A stretch of 64,000 nt of DNA, from positions 56,128,312 to 56,192,311 of the forward strand of contig NC_087066.1 in assembly GCF_963678635.1 (NCBI RefSeq). The letters are read 5' to 3'. The notes under the pieces were generated by a model. It was not told the DNA's origin. It did no database searches and saw nothing but the letters and a program-made list of their open reading frames with translations. The stretch is from Symsagittifera roscoffensis (lineage: Eukaryota > Xenacoelomorpha > Acoela > Convolutidae). Made by a program: the position numbers and the translations under genes. This document shows positions 55,633 to 64,000 of this stretch, in pieces (position 1 is the stretch's first letter; each line of letters opens with the position of its first letter).

Positions 55633-56091
55633 TCCAAGCTATCTGAAAACCCTTGACAACGCCCCACTTCGGGCACTTTATTCAGTTTACTGGTTTAAAT
55701 TGCTAGGTTGATCGAAACAATCGAACTTGTAAAACAGTATGGGTATACTATTTAATTAATATAAAGGTTTGATCCAACTAATCTGGTGTCAAAGTCACTG
55801 TCTTTTTTCGTTTTATGGTTTTTGTTCCTTTTTCTATTCTTTTTTGGTTTTTGTTTTGCTTTTTGTCTTTTTGCTCGTGTTTTTGTCCCCCTAGTTGCCC
55901 CCCTTTACTCGGTTAGCTAAGCCTCGTTCGGAGAGCGTACCAGGAAATTTTCTCGAGTTTTCTTAAAAAGCTATCACGGTACAACCGGAAGGTTTGCACG
56001 TTCCTGTCGAACCGTACCGCCGGTACTCTAGAATGGGCATTCAGCCCGAAGCTGTCTCAAGTGGGTTCGACTCCGTAGTCTTGATGTCGTA

Positions 56092-56108
56092 AACACCCAG
56101 GAGCGCCA
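56092..56108 (-). promoter_or_regulatory. Primer-binding site of element B
   Basis: The minus strand reads TGGCGCTCCTGGGTGTT, 11 bases inside the 5' LTR edge. It is identical to 2601-2617 in the otherwise diverged element Y. It would pair with a tRNA ending in AGGAGCGCCA. The 11-base spacer is long; many LTR elements have 0-10 bases here. The tRNA is not identified. Confidence 0.7.
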
Positions 56109-56119
56109 TAAAAACACTA

Positions 56120-56990
56120 TGTAACATTCGTCTACTACAGTCACACATGAGGCTTAAGAAAAATAGGCCCTATAACTATTGGCTCAGGAGTCAGGGACAC
56201 TATCTCTTGTGTTTTTCCACCTCAAATCAGTCGGAGCCAATTCGGTTCGCTTGTGACATGAGACTACGACCCGCTACTGCTTAAGGCTACTACCAAAATA
56301 TCCCCCCACTCTAGAATTAAGAACGTCCCCATACTTAGGTCTCAAAATACCCAAAATACATGAACGCCGTTAAAAACCGGGTATGAACAATCCGTTAAGT
56401 TGCTTTTTTATTAGACAGTGGAACTTTGATCCATTTCAGATGGATCAACCTAAAACTCGCCTTACCTCAACATAACAATCATAAAACACACTCTAGAAAT
56501 TAAATTAAGTACTCACATTGTAGCACGCTCAAGAACCAGGAAGTAAATAAGTCGGTAAACAACTCAAGAATCAACAAAGTAACTAAAATAAGTTTAATGT
56601 CAGTCAGTTTTAACAACAAGAACAAGTTTTTACTCTAGACTGCAGTTTTATGTTGACCATTGGGACACTCAAGCTGTCCACCTTTCCGTCGAAGGTTCAC
56701 TCTGGTCCAGTTCGAATAATTGTTCTCTCGGGAATACTCTGTCTTCTATTTCAGATAGGACAGCTCTACTCTTGTTCACTATGATGGAAATTGCGAATTG
56801 CAATTTCACACTCGTTTTTATCTGACAACTTTCCCGCAATTGTTCTGAAATTGTTCTGAAATTGTTCTGAAATTGTTCTGAAATTGTTCTGATTTTCAGT
56901 TATCGCGAGAAAATCGTGCATGACATGTTCCATTCGAAATTTTGAAAAATTAAATTTCACTCCAAAATCAAGTGTTTTCTGCTCTTCTCA
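56120..56990 (-). repeat. 5' LTR of element B
   Basis: 871 bp, TGTAACATTCG...CTCTTCTCA on the + strand. It differs from the 3' LTR at about three positions (two near 56,380 and one near 56,654). Its right end touches the next LTR with no intervening base. Confidence 0.96.
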
Positions 56991-57844
56991 TGTAACATTC
57001 GTCTACTACAGTCACACATGAGGCTTAAGAAAAATAGGCCCTATAACCACTGGCTCAAGGGTCAGGGACACTATCTCTTGTGTTTTTCTACCTCAAGAAC
57101 GGTCGGAGCCAGTTCGGTTCGCTTGTGACATGAGACTACGACCCGTTACAGCTTAAAGGCTACTACTAAAATATCCCCCCACTCTAGAATTAGAAACGTC
57201 CCCATACTTAGGTCTCTAGATACCCAAAATTCATGAACGCCGTTAAAAACCGGGTCGGAACAATCCGTTAAGTTGCTTTTTTTATTAGACAGTGGAACTT
57301 TGATCCATTTCAGATGGATCAACCTAAAACTCGCCTTACCTCAACATAACAATCATAAAACACACTCTAGAAATTTAAATTAAGGACTCACATGTTGATG
57401 CGCTCAAGCACAGGAAGTAATTAAATGGGTGAGCAACTCTAGAATTAACTAAGGTGACTAGATAAGTTCAATGTTTATCAGTTTGAATGGTAAGGGTAAG
57501 TTTGAACTCAAGAACGAAGTTTTATGTGGACCATTGGGACACTCAAGCTGTCCACCTTTCCGTCGAAGGTTCACTCTGGTCCAGTTCGAATAATTACTCT
57601 CTCGGGAATACTCTGTCTTCTATTTCAGATAGGACAGCTCTACTCTTGTTCACTATGATGGAAATTGCGAATAGCAATTTCCCACTCGTTTTTATCTAAC
57701 AACTTTCCCGCAATTGTTCTAAAATTGTTCTCTTTTCTTTTTCTGATTTTCAGTTCTCGCGAGAAAATCGTGCATGACATGTTCCATTCGAAATTTTAAA
57801 AATTTAAATTTCACTCCAAAATCAAGTGTTTTCTGCTCTTCTCA
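56991..57844 (-). repeat. 3' LTR of element C
   Basis: 854 bp with the same ends as the B LTR, followed by the AGGTCAAACTTCC internal edge. It is clearly more different from the B LTRs than ORF2 of C is from ORF2 of B, with many substitutions at 57,360-57,520 and a lost 11-bp array. It may therefore belong to a different LTR subfamily. Confidence 0.95.
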
Positions 57845-58307
57845 AGGTCAAACTTCCAAATATGACCGACTGGCACATACTCCCCGGACTCGAGATCGAT
57901 GTCCTCATCGCGCGCTGTCTTCTGCCAGTGAGTCCCAGAAAAACCGAGTGTTGCTCAAGATACAGTGCCAGTGGTCATTTACAGAAGTTTGCAGCAGATT
58001 TAAGATTATCTACACCCCAAAATTCACGACCATTTAAAATTTTCACACTATTGCTAAATAGCAACCAAAATCTGCATTTACCTGCACCTTTGAATTTTCG
58101 CTTTTCAAGCCAATCATTTAAAAATCTCTTTTGTCCTATTCAATCAGGAAATTGTCATGCAGCATTTTGATTTATATAATAGATATAGTATATTAGTAAC
58201 AATATTTGCTTTGTTAAAATTTCTTTTTCGTGAATCCAAGTTTCACTCGGATTCACACTCAAGCCCCCTTTCCCTCTCAAGACTCAAGATCCATCCGATT
58301 TGCCCAT
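57845..58307 (-). other. 3' non-coding region of element C
   Basis: It aligns closely with 34986-35447 of B, with the CTCCCCGGAC motif at 57880-57889. No gene. Confidence 0.85.
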
Positions 58308-61300
58308 TCATCTCGTACTCTTCGCCTTGGAGGTACTGCATCCTGAAGTGCTAGATGCGGCAAACTGTCTCAACAGTTCCTCTTCATCATCGGAACTAAT
58401 CACAATCTCCTCCCAAGCCTTCAGCTGTTCATAGGATCGCATCCATTCTCTCTGCTCCTGCAATCTCTTTGCTTGGTTGGGTAGTGCCTTCACCCTAGCT
58501 TCTCGGTTCAAGCAAAAGGAGTTGTGCAGGCTCAAGCTCACGTTCTTCGCCAGGTCTTCCTCTAGTATCGACTCCCTCGCTTTGGTATTGTCTCTAGACA
58601 TCTTACCCACTCTCTTCCATCCCGTCGTGATCGCATTACGATGGGTTAGCAGGGGTCTCTTGAAAGCTTCCGGCCCAATCTCGGCCTGGAACTGTCGATA
58701 CTCCTTTTGATGTTTTCTCATGTGATCTTTCGTTGCCCTGTACAGCCAAGACGTCAGTGTCGCCCGAAACCATGGAAAGTACCTCAAGCGACTCCATACG
58801 TGCCTGACTTCCGTCGGTATGGCGAATACTTTGCACGCAGTCTCAAACAACTCAAGTCTCCTGCTGTAGTCTATCGCGTATATTGACTCAGCCGTTGGCG
58901 TCGTCGCCTCCCGATACTTCGTTATATTCTCTTCTATCCATCTCAGAGCTAACATCGTACTCACTACTAAGAGCGTCACCTTCTGCCGGTGATCCGGTAG
59001 TCCGATCGACCGAATCTCTTCCACATCCCACACCAGGCAAAGGTTCTTGTGATCTGGATACCACACCGTTTGTGCCAAACAGTGGCATGGGCATTCCCCA
59101 TGAGAGATCTCAATGCTCCTGAGATTACGCTCCCCTGAGGCTTCCAAGAGAGGCTCAAGCTCCATCATTTTCTCGTGCATCGTGTCGTTGTCTTCCAGGT
59201 TTGGAGTACTTCCCACAGGTTTCCCGATCACGTTTTGTCTCTCGTGATCGCTTGTGTTTTCTCTTTCCAACTTCAGAAGATCTTCTCCCCAGATTTCGCT
59301 TAAGTCATCTCTCAATTCTTTTGGTACTGTCCCTTTGATTTTTCTCAACAACTTGTGCGAGTGATGCGACATCCGAGCCAACCTCACGCACTTGGGCACT
59401 GAGAAGGCCTTGTCCACCAGTATTCTCTGGCTGGACACTTCCACCATCGCCATGTGTAGCGGGTAGTGACTTCCGCACAAGTTGGCCATCATTGACCCTA
59501 TCAGCGATTTCGCGTTCAATGGCAAGCCATAAGCTTCGCTCAGGGGAAATCCCATTTCCGCCTCAAGACCAACTTTCCAGCTCCGGATGTGTTTTTGAGT
59601 CACCTGCAACACCCCGGGCCATGATTCTACGCTCAACGCCGTCACTAAATGATGTTCAGACTCCAGTCTCTCCAGTGCCTGCAGACCACACATTCTCGAG
59701 AAGAATCCGAGAGCTGTCGCTATATTCACCGTGGTTCTCGCGTAACATTCCGCTATTATTTGCACTTCACTTTTCTCCCTTTCTGTGATGTCTTCGAACC
59801 AAGTGACCAGGTCTTCTTTTTGAAACGACAGTATTCTGACGCATGACCGTCCATCGCAGATGTGCTCTCCGTTCCCACACGTCGAATCCAGACAGCTACC
59901 CGGCTCCAATTTCTTCGCTGACCCGGGGTCGCTCGTCCTTTCGCTTGGCTCTTGCATCTGGGGTGTGATTAGCTTATGTAGCACACTCAACTTCGCCAGA
60001 TCTTCATCTTCCGTTGGTGCTAACCTCACTCGCTCGGTGGTTTCCTCGATTAGACTCGCATGGGGATGTGGACACCAGGAGGGTCTTAGTAGCTTCCATA
60101 TCACTCCCAAGTTCGTGGTTAACAAGCCATCTCCACCGCCCATGTTCACTTCAACTCTCTTGTTTGAGCGCGGTATGCTCATCACCTCTGGTGTTTTCTC
60201 AAGAATCAGGCCCAGGCTCGGCCCCTCTTTCTCCACCGCGTCTATCTCCATTATCCTTTCTGTCCAAAACTTCAGTAGCTCCGCTACCTCATGGTTTCTG
60301 TGGGCTCCTCCAGCTTCCGAGTCTAAGAAGGGATTGTAGGCTATTCCCATCACTCCAGACACATATTGGTATTCCCCCTTCTCACTGAGTCTCGAGTACT
60401 GTTCTGACGAGGCCAGGTTACGGTGAACATCATGTTCTTCCTCGAACTTCTTATTAGAGAACCTCCGTACCTCGTCCAGCTTCCGATGGTTCTCTAAGGA
60501 TAGTCTGGAACCATCTTCTTTCTCTATTCCTGTACTCTGATATACGTTCAAGATGATCGTTGAGACTCTTCTCTCCATGGTCTTACTTCCACTTGCTCTC
60601 TGGTGGCATGCCAGGATGGTGCTATCAGACATCATTGACATTGTCCATCTCAAGAAACATGTGGCATCTTTTCTTCTAGCCAGGCTCAAGCCTGAATTGT
60701 CCCTGGCCACGTGTTGCATCAGTGCCTGATACACCTCTAGCTTCTTGCTTCCCAACTTCAGCCTGTCATACGAGGTCAATGTCTCCAACTCTATTCCCAC
60801 CAGACTCCAGGTGAACATTAATTGTCCCGCAGTTCTAACGAAGGGATTCGCCATTAGTGGCGGTGCTGATGAGGATGTTCTCATCGCCTCTTCAAAATGA
60901 TCCTTCAACAAACTCTGCCAGGACCTCTTCAGATGACTTGCCATCTCTATCTTATTAACCTCGGCTTTTTGCTGGGTGGCCCAATTGCGTCGCCTGCGGG
61001 CTATTCCACTGTCCAACTTCTTCAAGCAGTCTTCCATTTCCTTCAATGTTTCGAGGGCCACCCACCACGTCCGGGAAGTGTTCCTCGTCTTGTTCCTCTC
61101 CAATGGATCACTCGTCACTTGTTTGCCCATGTCCTGATGTGCCTTCGAGATCCATTCTTTGCCGATCTCCACTTCCCCTACCTGTCCGTTCGTTGAACCT
61201 CTCTTCACGTTTACCTTCTGAGGCTTGAAGTCTTCTTCTGACGTAGAACTGGTGGAAACCTCTATTTCCTTTTCTACTTCAAGTGGTTTCCTGAGCTCCG

Positions 61301-64000
61301 AGCTGTTCTTGTATGCCGCCGTCTTGCATCGGGCCAAAACGATGGGCGCCGTCTCTCTCAAGTTTCCTTCCGAAACAGCATCCACTGAAGGACTACCCCA
61401 TCCTTCCACTTCTCTCTTCCTCTTGCGAGTCTTCACATCTCTGCTCGAGGGTGTTGTGGCTATCATCATTGATTCGACCTCTCCATCCACTCCTTCCAAC
61501 TCTTGCCTCCCCCCTGCTCGAGCCTTAAGGATATTAGTACTTTTAATCATATTACTAGTCCCAACCTTATCCCTTTTTATATCATCAACCATTTTATCCA
61601 CAGTTTTTTGTTTCAGAGTAGAGCTGTCCTCACATTTCTCTTTTCTAGTCTTCGATCGTGCGTTCCTCAGCTCCACTAGCTTGTTCAGCAGCTCTTTTCT
61701 TGCTTTCTCATCCAGGCCCGTTCCTATCAGGAGCGGTTCCCCGAATCTCACTACTGCGTCCCACAGTTCCTTCTTGAACTTGTCCAGCGTCGTCTCGCTG
61801 CCCACTTCTCGATTGAATTCCTCCAGGAACTCCTGCCAAGCGTCATCCTCGAGAGATCCCAAGAATATGTCCCTGTTCCCTTCGAACGTGTTCTTCCCCC
61901 TTTCCTCCGAGCTCAAGAGTAACATCCCCATATTGAAGGTCTCACCTGCCAATGGCAACTCTAGGTTCTTCCGCGGGGACGGGTTCAGAGGTGGTGTGGC
62001 AGTATCTGCCCAATTCTCTTCGCTCAAGTCTTTCAACAGCTCTTGAGTGGTGAGTTCCTCCCCTGATGGCCCTGGTTCAGGTGTATTCCCCACCTCCATG
62101 TCTTCTCCAGCTTCACTGAGAGTTTCATCCATACTCTCTTCCTCTGATTCATTTCTTCTTCTCTCGAGAATTCTTTTGAATCGATCCTCAACGGGTCCAC
62201 TCCTCTTGTCTCCAGGCGTGTCTACAGACAGTGGTGACGGTGTCGTAGGATCCAGCTTTTTATATTCCGTCAGGGCTACATGCAGTTGACCTGCTGCATC
62301 TAGTTCTGTTCCCTCCTGTGTCACTTCTACTTGTTCCAAGCCATAGGGTGCCTTGTATTTTCTCGTGGCAAATTTCATGTCGTCCACCAGTGCGACGTGC
62401 CCCTCCATCACGATCATCCTGCCATCATCCCATATGGGCAACATGTTCTCAAGTCCCTCCTTCTCAAGAGTTCTCAAGACCTTCCTCACCTCATACCCTG
62501 GGGGCTGCGAACCTCTACTCTTTTTCGCTTGCGTCGTCCACGAGTTTACCTTCATCTCGCTGGTATGGAAGTAGACCGCCGCCGTGTAGCCAATGAACAG
62601 GGGGTCCCAGCCATCAGTGAAATCCTTCTGCATTTCCTCCGCCGTCATCCTCGCCATTATGGAGGGAACCACCAAGGGACTATTCATTCCCAAGGTCATC
62701 CTCCTGACTGTCGGGAACTCAGGCATGGTGGCTGGTAGGATCTCTTTCTCCATTATGGCCTCCAGCTCCCTCTTGACTAGTGCAAAGCACTCCTTCCAGG
62801 CGGGGATTCTCAAGACTTCTCGTCCGTTGGCCGTCAATGGGTTTAGGTTCCAAAACTTTGGATACATTTCAATGGGGCCCTCTCGCTTGCCTCCCATTCT
62901 GCATTGCATTTGTCCCCTGAAGTTGCACACCATCATCTCAGCATCTTTCACTTTTCCGAAGAGTACCGTGTTGCTCATACGCGCCCTGAGCACCTCCTGC
63001 TGACACCAATTCAGCGCTGTACCATCCAGTACGCTGATGAGACTCAAGTGCGTCACCGAGTGACGATACGTTATCACCAGGGGATCCGGAAACGCGTACG
63101 TCACTGCTGGACCATAGATGCAGGTCACCACCTCCTCTAGACCCCGGATTATCCCCATTGGGTCCGACCTCATTGCCAGGCACAGGTCCGTCAACAGAGG
63201 CATCCCTCTGTTCGCCTTCTCCCATTCTTCTCTCGAGGTTGGGTTCTCATCTTCACCCGTCATGTATCGATTCTGCATCATGAGGTATTGCACCAGCAGT
63301 GTCTTCAACCCTGCGGCACACTTGTAGGAGCTGGTTTCAGTGCTCGTGTGGACTCTCCCCATAGACAGAGGTTCTCCATATTCCATTAACCGATGAAACG
63401 ACACCAATTCCCCATGGGTCAAGAGTATTAGTGCCAGATACCCATCAACTCGAAGTGTCTCCACTCCTCGACTAAACATGTATGCTGGGCCCATGTTGAA
63501 CAAGTACCTGGGGTAGACCAAATACAGGGCCAAGAGCAGGCTGATGGGCATGCCCAGTATCTCCTGCACGAAGGCTCCGAAGATAGTCGCCGTGGTGCCG
63601 AACACTCCTGCCAAGAATTCTCTCTCCCAGCAAGGACTCAAGAACTTGAGAATCTCGTAATCTCTCCTAGTCTTCAATTCGCCGTTGGCGTGCTCTCTCC
63701 AAAATCCTCCAATCGTCACTTCATTGGCGGCCGAGACAAATCTAGCCACCGTCATGTCTCTCGTTTCAGCTAGCTCCAGTTGCTTCTCTAGAAAACTCCA
63801 GATTTGTTTCACGAGGAGTGGTGCTTCCTCCCTCGTTTTATTCGTGACGTTCTCCAGCCTTGGTGTCAGGAATGGCCACCAGCCATTCTCTTGAGTCAAG
63901 CGATATTTCATCGAATCTAACTGTTTCTCCGTCTCGACCACATTTCTTCTCTCGTTGCTGGGACCTCTAGTCCTGCTGGTGGAATTTGCGACTTTCACAT
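58308..64000 (-). CDS. ORF2 of element C (partial, intact C-terminal two thirds)
   Basis: About 1897 codons open to the window edge. The frame enters from outside (GTG AAA GTC at the edge is internal Val-Lys-Val), so there is no true start here. It corresponds to B residues ~1062 to the end: hydrophobic segment, acidic linker, RKRKR stretch and CX4CX4HXCX4C motif. Unlike B it keeps the natural C-terminus, with ISSDDEEELL and a Ser/Thr-rich tail ending in KSTR, so full-length ORF2 should be about 2960 residues. Differences from B cluster in patches (62,130-62,340, 62,690-62,960, 63,640-63,780) between almost identical stretches. Confidence 0.94.
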   Translation of the reverse strand, partial: VKVANSTSRTRGPSNERRNVVETEKQLDSMKYRLTQENGWWPFLTPRLENVTNKTREEAPLLVKQIWSFLEKQLELAETRDMTVARFVSAANEVTIGGFWREHANGELKTRRDYEILKFLSPCWEREFLAGVFGTTATIFGAFVQEILGMPISLLLALYLVYPRYLFNMGPAYMFSRGVETLRVDGYLALILLTHGELVSFHRLMEYGEPLSMGRVHTSTETSSYKCAAGLKTLLVQYLMMQNRYMTGEDENPTSREEWEKANRGMPLLTDLCLAMRSDPMGIIRGLEEVVTCIYGPAVTYAFPDPLVITYRHSVTHLSLISVLDGTALNWCQQEVLRARMSNTVLFGKVKDAEMMVCNFRGQMQCRMGGKREGPIEMYPKFWNLNPLTANGREVLRIPAWKECFALVKRELEAIMEKEILPATMPEFPTVRRMTLGMNSPLVVPSIMARMTAEEMQKDFTDGWDPLFIGYTAAVYFHTSEMKVNSWTTQAKKSRGSQPPGYEVRKVLRTLEKEGLENMLPIWDDGRMIVMEGHVALVDDMKFATRKYKAPYGLEQVEVTQEGTELDAAGQLHVALTEYKKLDPTTPSPLSVDTPGDKRSGPVEDRFKRILERRRNESEEESMDETLSEAGEDMEVGNTPEPGPSGEELTTQELLKDLSEENWADTATPPLNPSPRKNLELPLAGETFNMGMLLLSSEERGKNTFEGNRDIFLGSLEDDAWQEFLEEFNREVGSETTLDKFKKELWDAVVRFGEPLLIGTGLDEKARKELLNKLVELRNARSKTRKEKCEDSSTLKQKTVDKMVDDIKRDKVGTSNMIKSTNILKARAGGRQELEGVDGEVESMMIATTPSSRDVKTRKRKREVEGWGSPSVDAVSEGNLRETAPIVLARCKTAAYKNSSELRKPLEVEKEIEVSTSSTSEEDFKPQKVNVKRGSTNGQVGEVEIGKEWISKAHQDMGKQVTSDPLERNKTRNTSRTWWVALETLKEMEDCLKKLDSGIARRRRNWATQQKAEVNKIEMASHLKRSWQSLLKDHFEEAMRTSSSAPPLMANPFVRTAGQLMFTWSLVGIELETLTSYDRLKLGSKKLEVYQALMQHVARDNSGLSLARRKDATCFLRWTMSMMSDSTILACHQRASGSKTMERRVSTIILNVYQSTGIEKEDGSRLSLENHRKLDEVRRFSNKKFEEEHDVHRNLASSEQYSRLSEKGEYQYVSGVMGIAYNPFLDSEAGGAHRNHEVAELLKFWTERIMEIDAVEKEGPSLGLILEKTPEVMSIPRSNKRVEVNMGGGDGLLTTNLGVIWKLLRPSWCPHPHASLIEETTERVRLAPTEDEDLAKLSVLHKLITPQMQEPSERTSDPGSAKKLEPGSCLDSTCGNGEHICDGRSCVRILSFQKEDLVTWFEDITEREKSEVQIIAECYARTTVNIATALGFFSRMCGLQALERLESEHHLVTALSVESWPGVLQVTQKHIRSWKVGLEAEMGFPLSEAYGLPLNAKSLIGSMMANLCGSHYPLHMAMVEVSSQRILVDKAFSVPKCVRLARMSHHSHKLLRKIKGTVPKELRDDLSEIWGEDLLKLERENTSDHERQNVIGKPVGSTPNLEDNDTMHEKMMELEPLLEASGERNLRSIEISHGECPCHCLAQTVWYPDHKNLCLVWDVEEIRSIGLPDHRQKVTLLVVSTMLALRWIEENITKYREATTPTAESIYAIDYSRRLELFETACKVFAIPTEVRHVWSRLRYFPWFRATLTSWLYRATKDHMRKHQKEYRQFQAEIGPEAFKRPLLTHRNAITTGWKRVGKMSRDNTKARESILEEDLAKNVSLSLHNSFCLNREARVKALPNQAKRLQEQREWMRSYEQLKAWEEIVISSDDEEELLRQFAASSTSGCSTSKAKSTR

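Larger units (their letters stand above)
53653..56119 (-). other. Leader of element B
   Basis: About 2.5 kb of non-coding sequence between the primer-binding site and gag. It contains a minisatellite (53879-54614) and a triple repeat (55437-55632). The stretch 54,880-55,420 aligns well with the A leader and is C-rich on the + strand in 55,135-55,220. If unspliced it would be a long structured 5' UTR. Confidence 0.85.
34115..56990 (-). mobile_element. Element B: complete giant Ty3/gypsy-type retrotransposon, 22,876 bp
   Basis: Near-identical 871-bp LTRs enclose, in sense order, a primer-binding site, a 2.5-kb minisatellite leader, ORF1 (Gag-Pol with macro-like tail), a 528-bp intergenic region, ORF2 and a 460-bp 3' region. 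The domain order protease, reverse transcriptase, RNase H, integrase and the GPF module place it in Ty3/gypsy (Metaviridae-like). Size and a second gene as long as gag-pol are exceptional, since typical members are 5-10 kb. An open ORF1 and near-identical LTRs mean a recent insertion. ORF2 has an 11-bp deletion near its 3' end. No target-site duplication is seen: the left flank is CTTGA and the right flank is another LTR. Confidence 0.96.
56991..64000 (-). mobile_element. Element C: 3' part of a second giant retrotransposon
   Basis: 3' LTR, 3' non-coding region and the last 1896 codons of ORF2, same orientation as B, cut by the window edge. The visible part of the gene is intact and nearly identical to B, so C is probably also young. 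Confidence 0.93.

Noticed and set aside
58308-63998. A start codon for ORF2 of element C at 63998
   Set aside because: The codon is GTG inside a conserved stretch that continues upstream in element B. The frame is simply cut by the window edge.

Overview
The window is repeat DNA from an animal genome. I recognise no host gene, tRNA, rRNA or prokaryotic signal. It is a head-to-tail array of very large Ty3/gypsy-type LTR retrotransposons, all reading on the minus strand, so each 5' end lies at the higher coordinate. TTTTCAG-type splice acceptors are compatible with a nematode or another invertebrate, but the species cannot be fixed from the sequence.

Layout in + coordinates. 1-2629 is the leader of an element (Y) that continues off the left edge, with its own CCTCCGGATT minisatellite and a primer-binding site. 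About 2630-3735 is a diverged LTR that seems shared by Y and the next element, Z. 3736-17254 is Z, old, broken, 5'-truncated and crossed by a 200-N assembly gap. 17255-32359 is A, a decayed copy with a large internal deletion in its second gene. 32360-34114 holds a scrap of a further element (W) and AT-rich sequence with a diverged duplication. 34115-56990 is B, a complete young element of 22,876 bp: its two 871-bp TG...CA LTRs differ at about three positions by eye. 56991-64000 is the 3' LTR and the 3' two thirds of ORF2 of C, which runs off the right edge.

B has two giant genes. ORF1 (2935 codons) is one uninterrupted Gag-Pol: coiled coil, Gag core, two CCHC knuckles, DTG protease, reverse transcriptase, RNase H, H2C2 and DD35E integrase, GPF module, then a C-terminal domain that looks like a diverged TARG1/Poa1p-type macro domain. 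ORF2 (2846 codons, about 2960 before an 11-bp deletion) sits where env or accessory genes sit. It carries a coiled coil, an SGNH/GDSL hydrolase domain with all catalytic residues, a second degenerate SGNH-like domain, a hydrophobic segment, an acidic and basic linker, and a conserved CX4CX4HXCX4C motif. Homologous pieces persist in the old element Z, so most of this architecture is ancient.

Working model (inference): Gag-Pol copies and integrates the element; ORF2 is made from a separate, probably spliced mRNA. Splice-acceptor-like sites precede the likely Gag start (M43) and ORF2, and no ATG lies between the second site and the ORF2 start. The unusual core is an LTR element of nearly 23 kb that combines a macro-like domain on Pol with tandem SGNH domains in a giant second protein.
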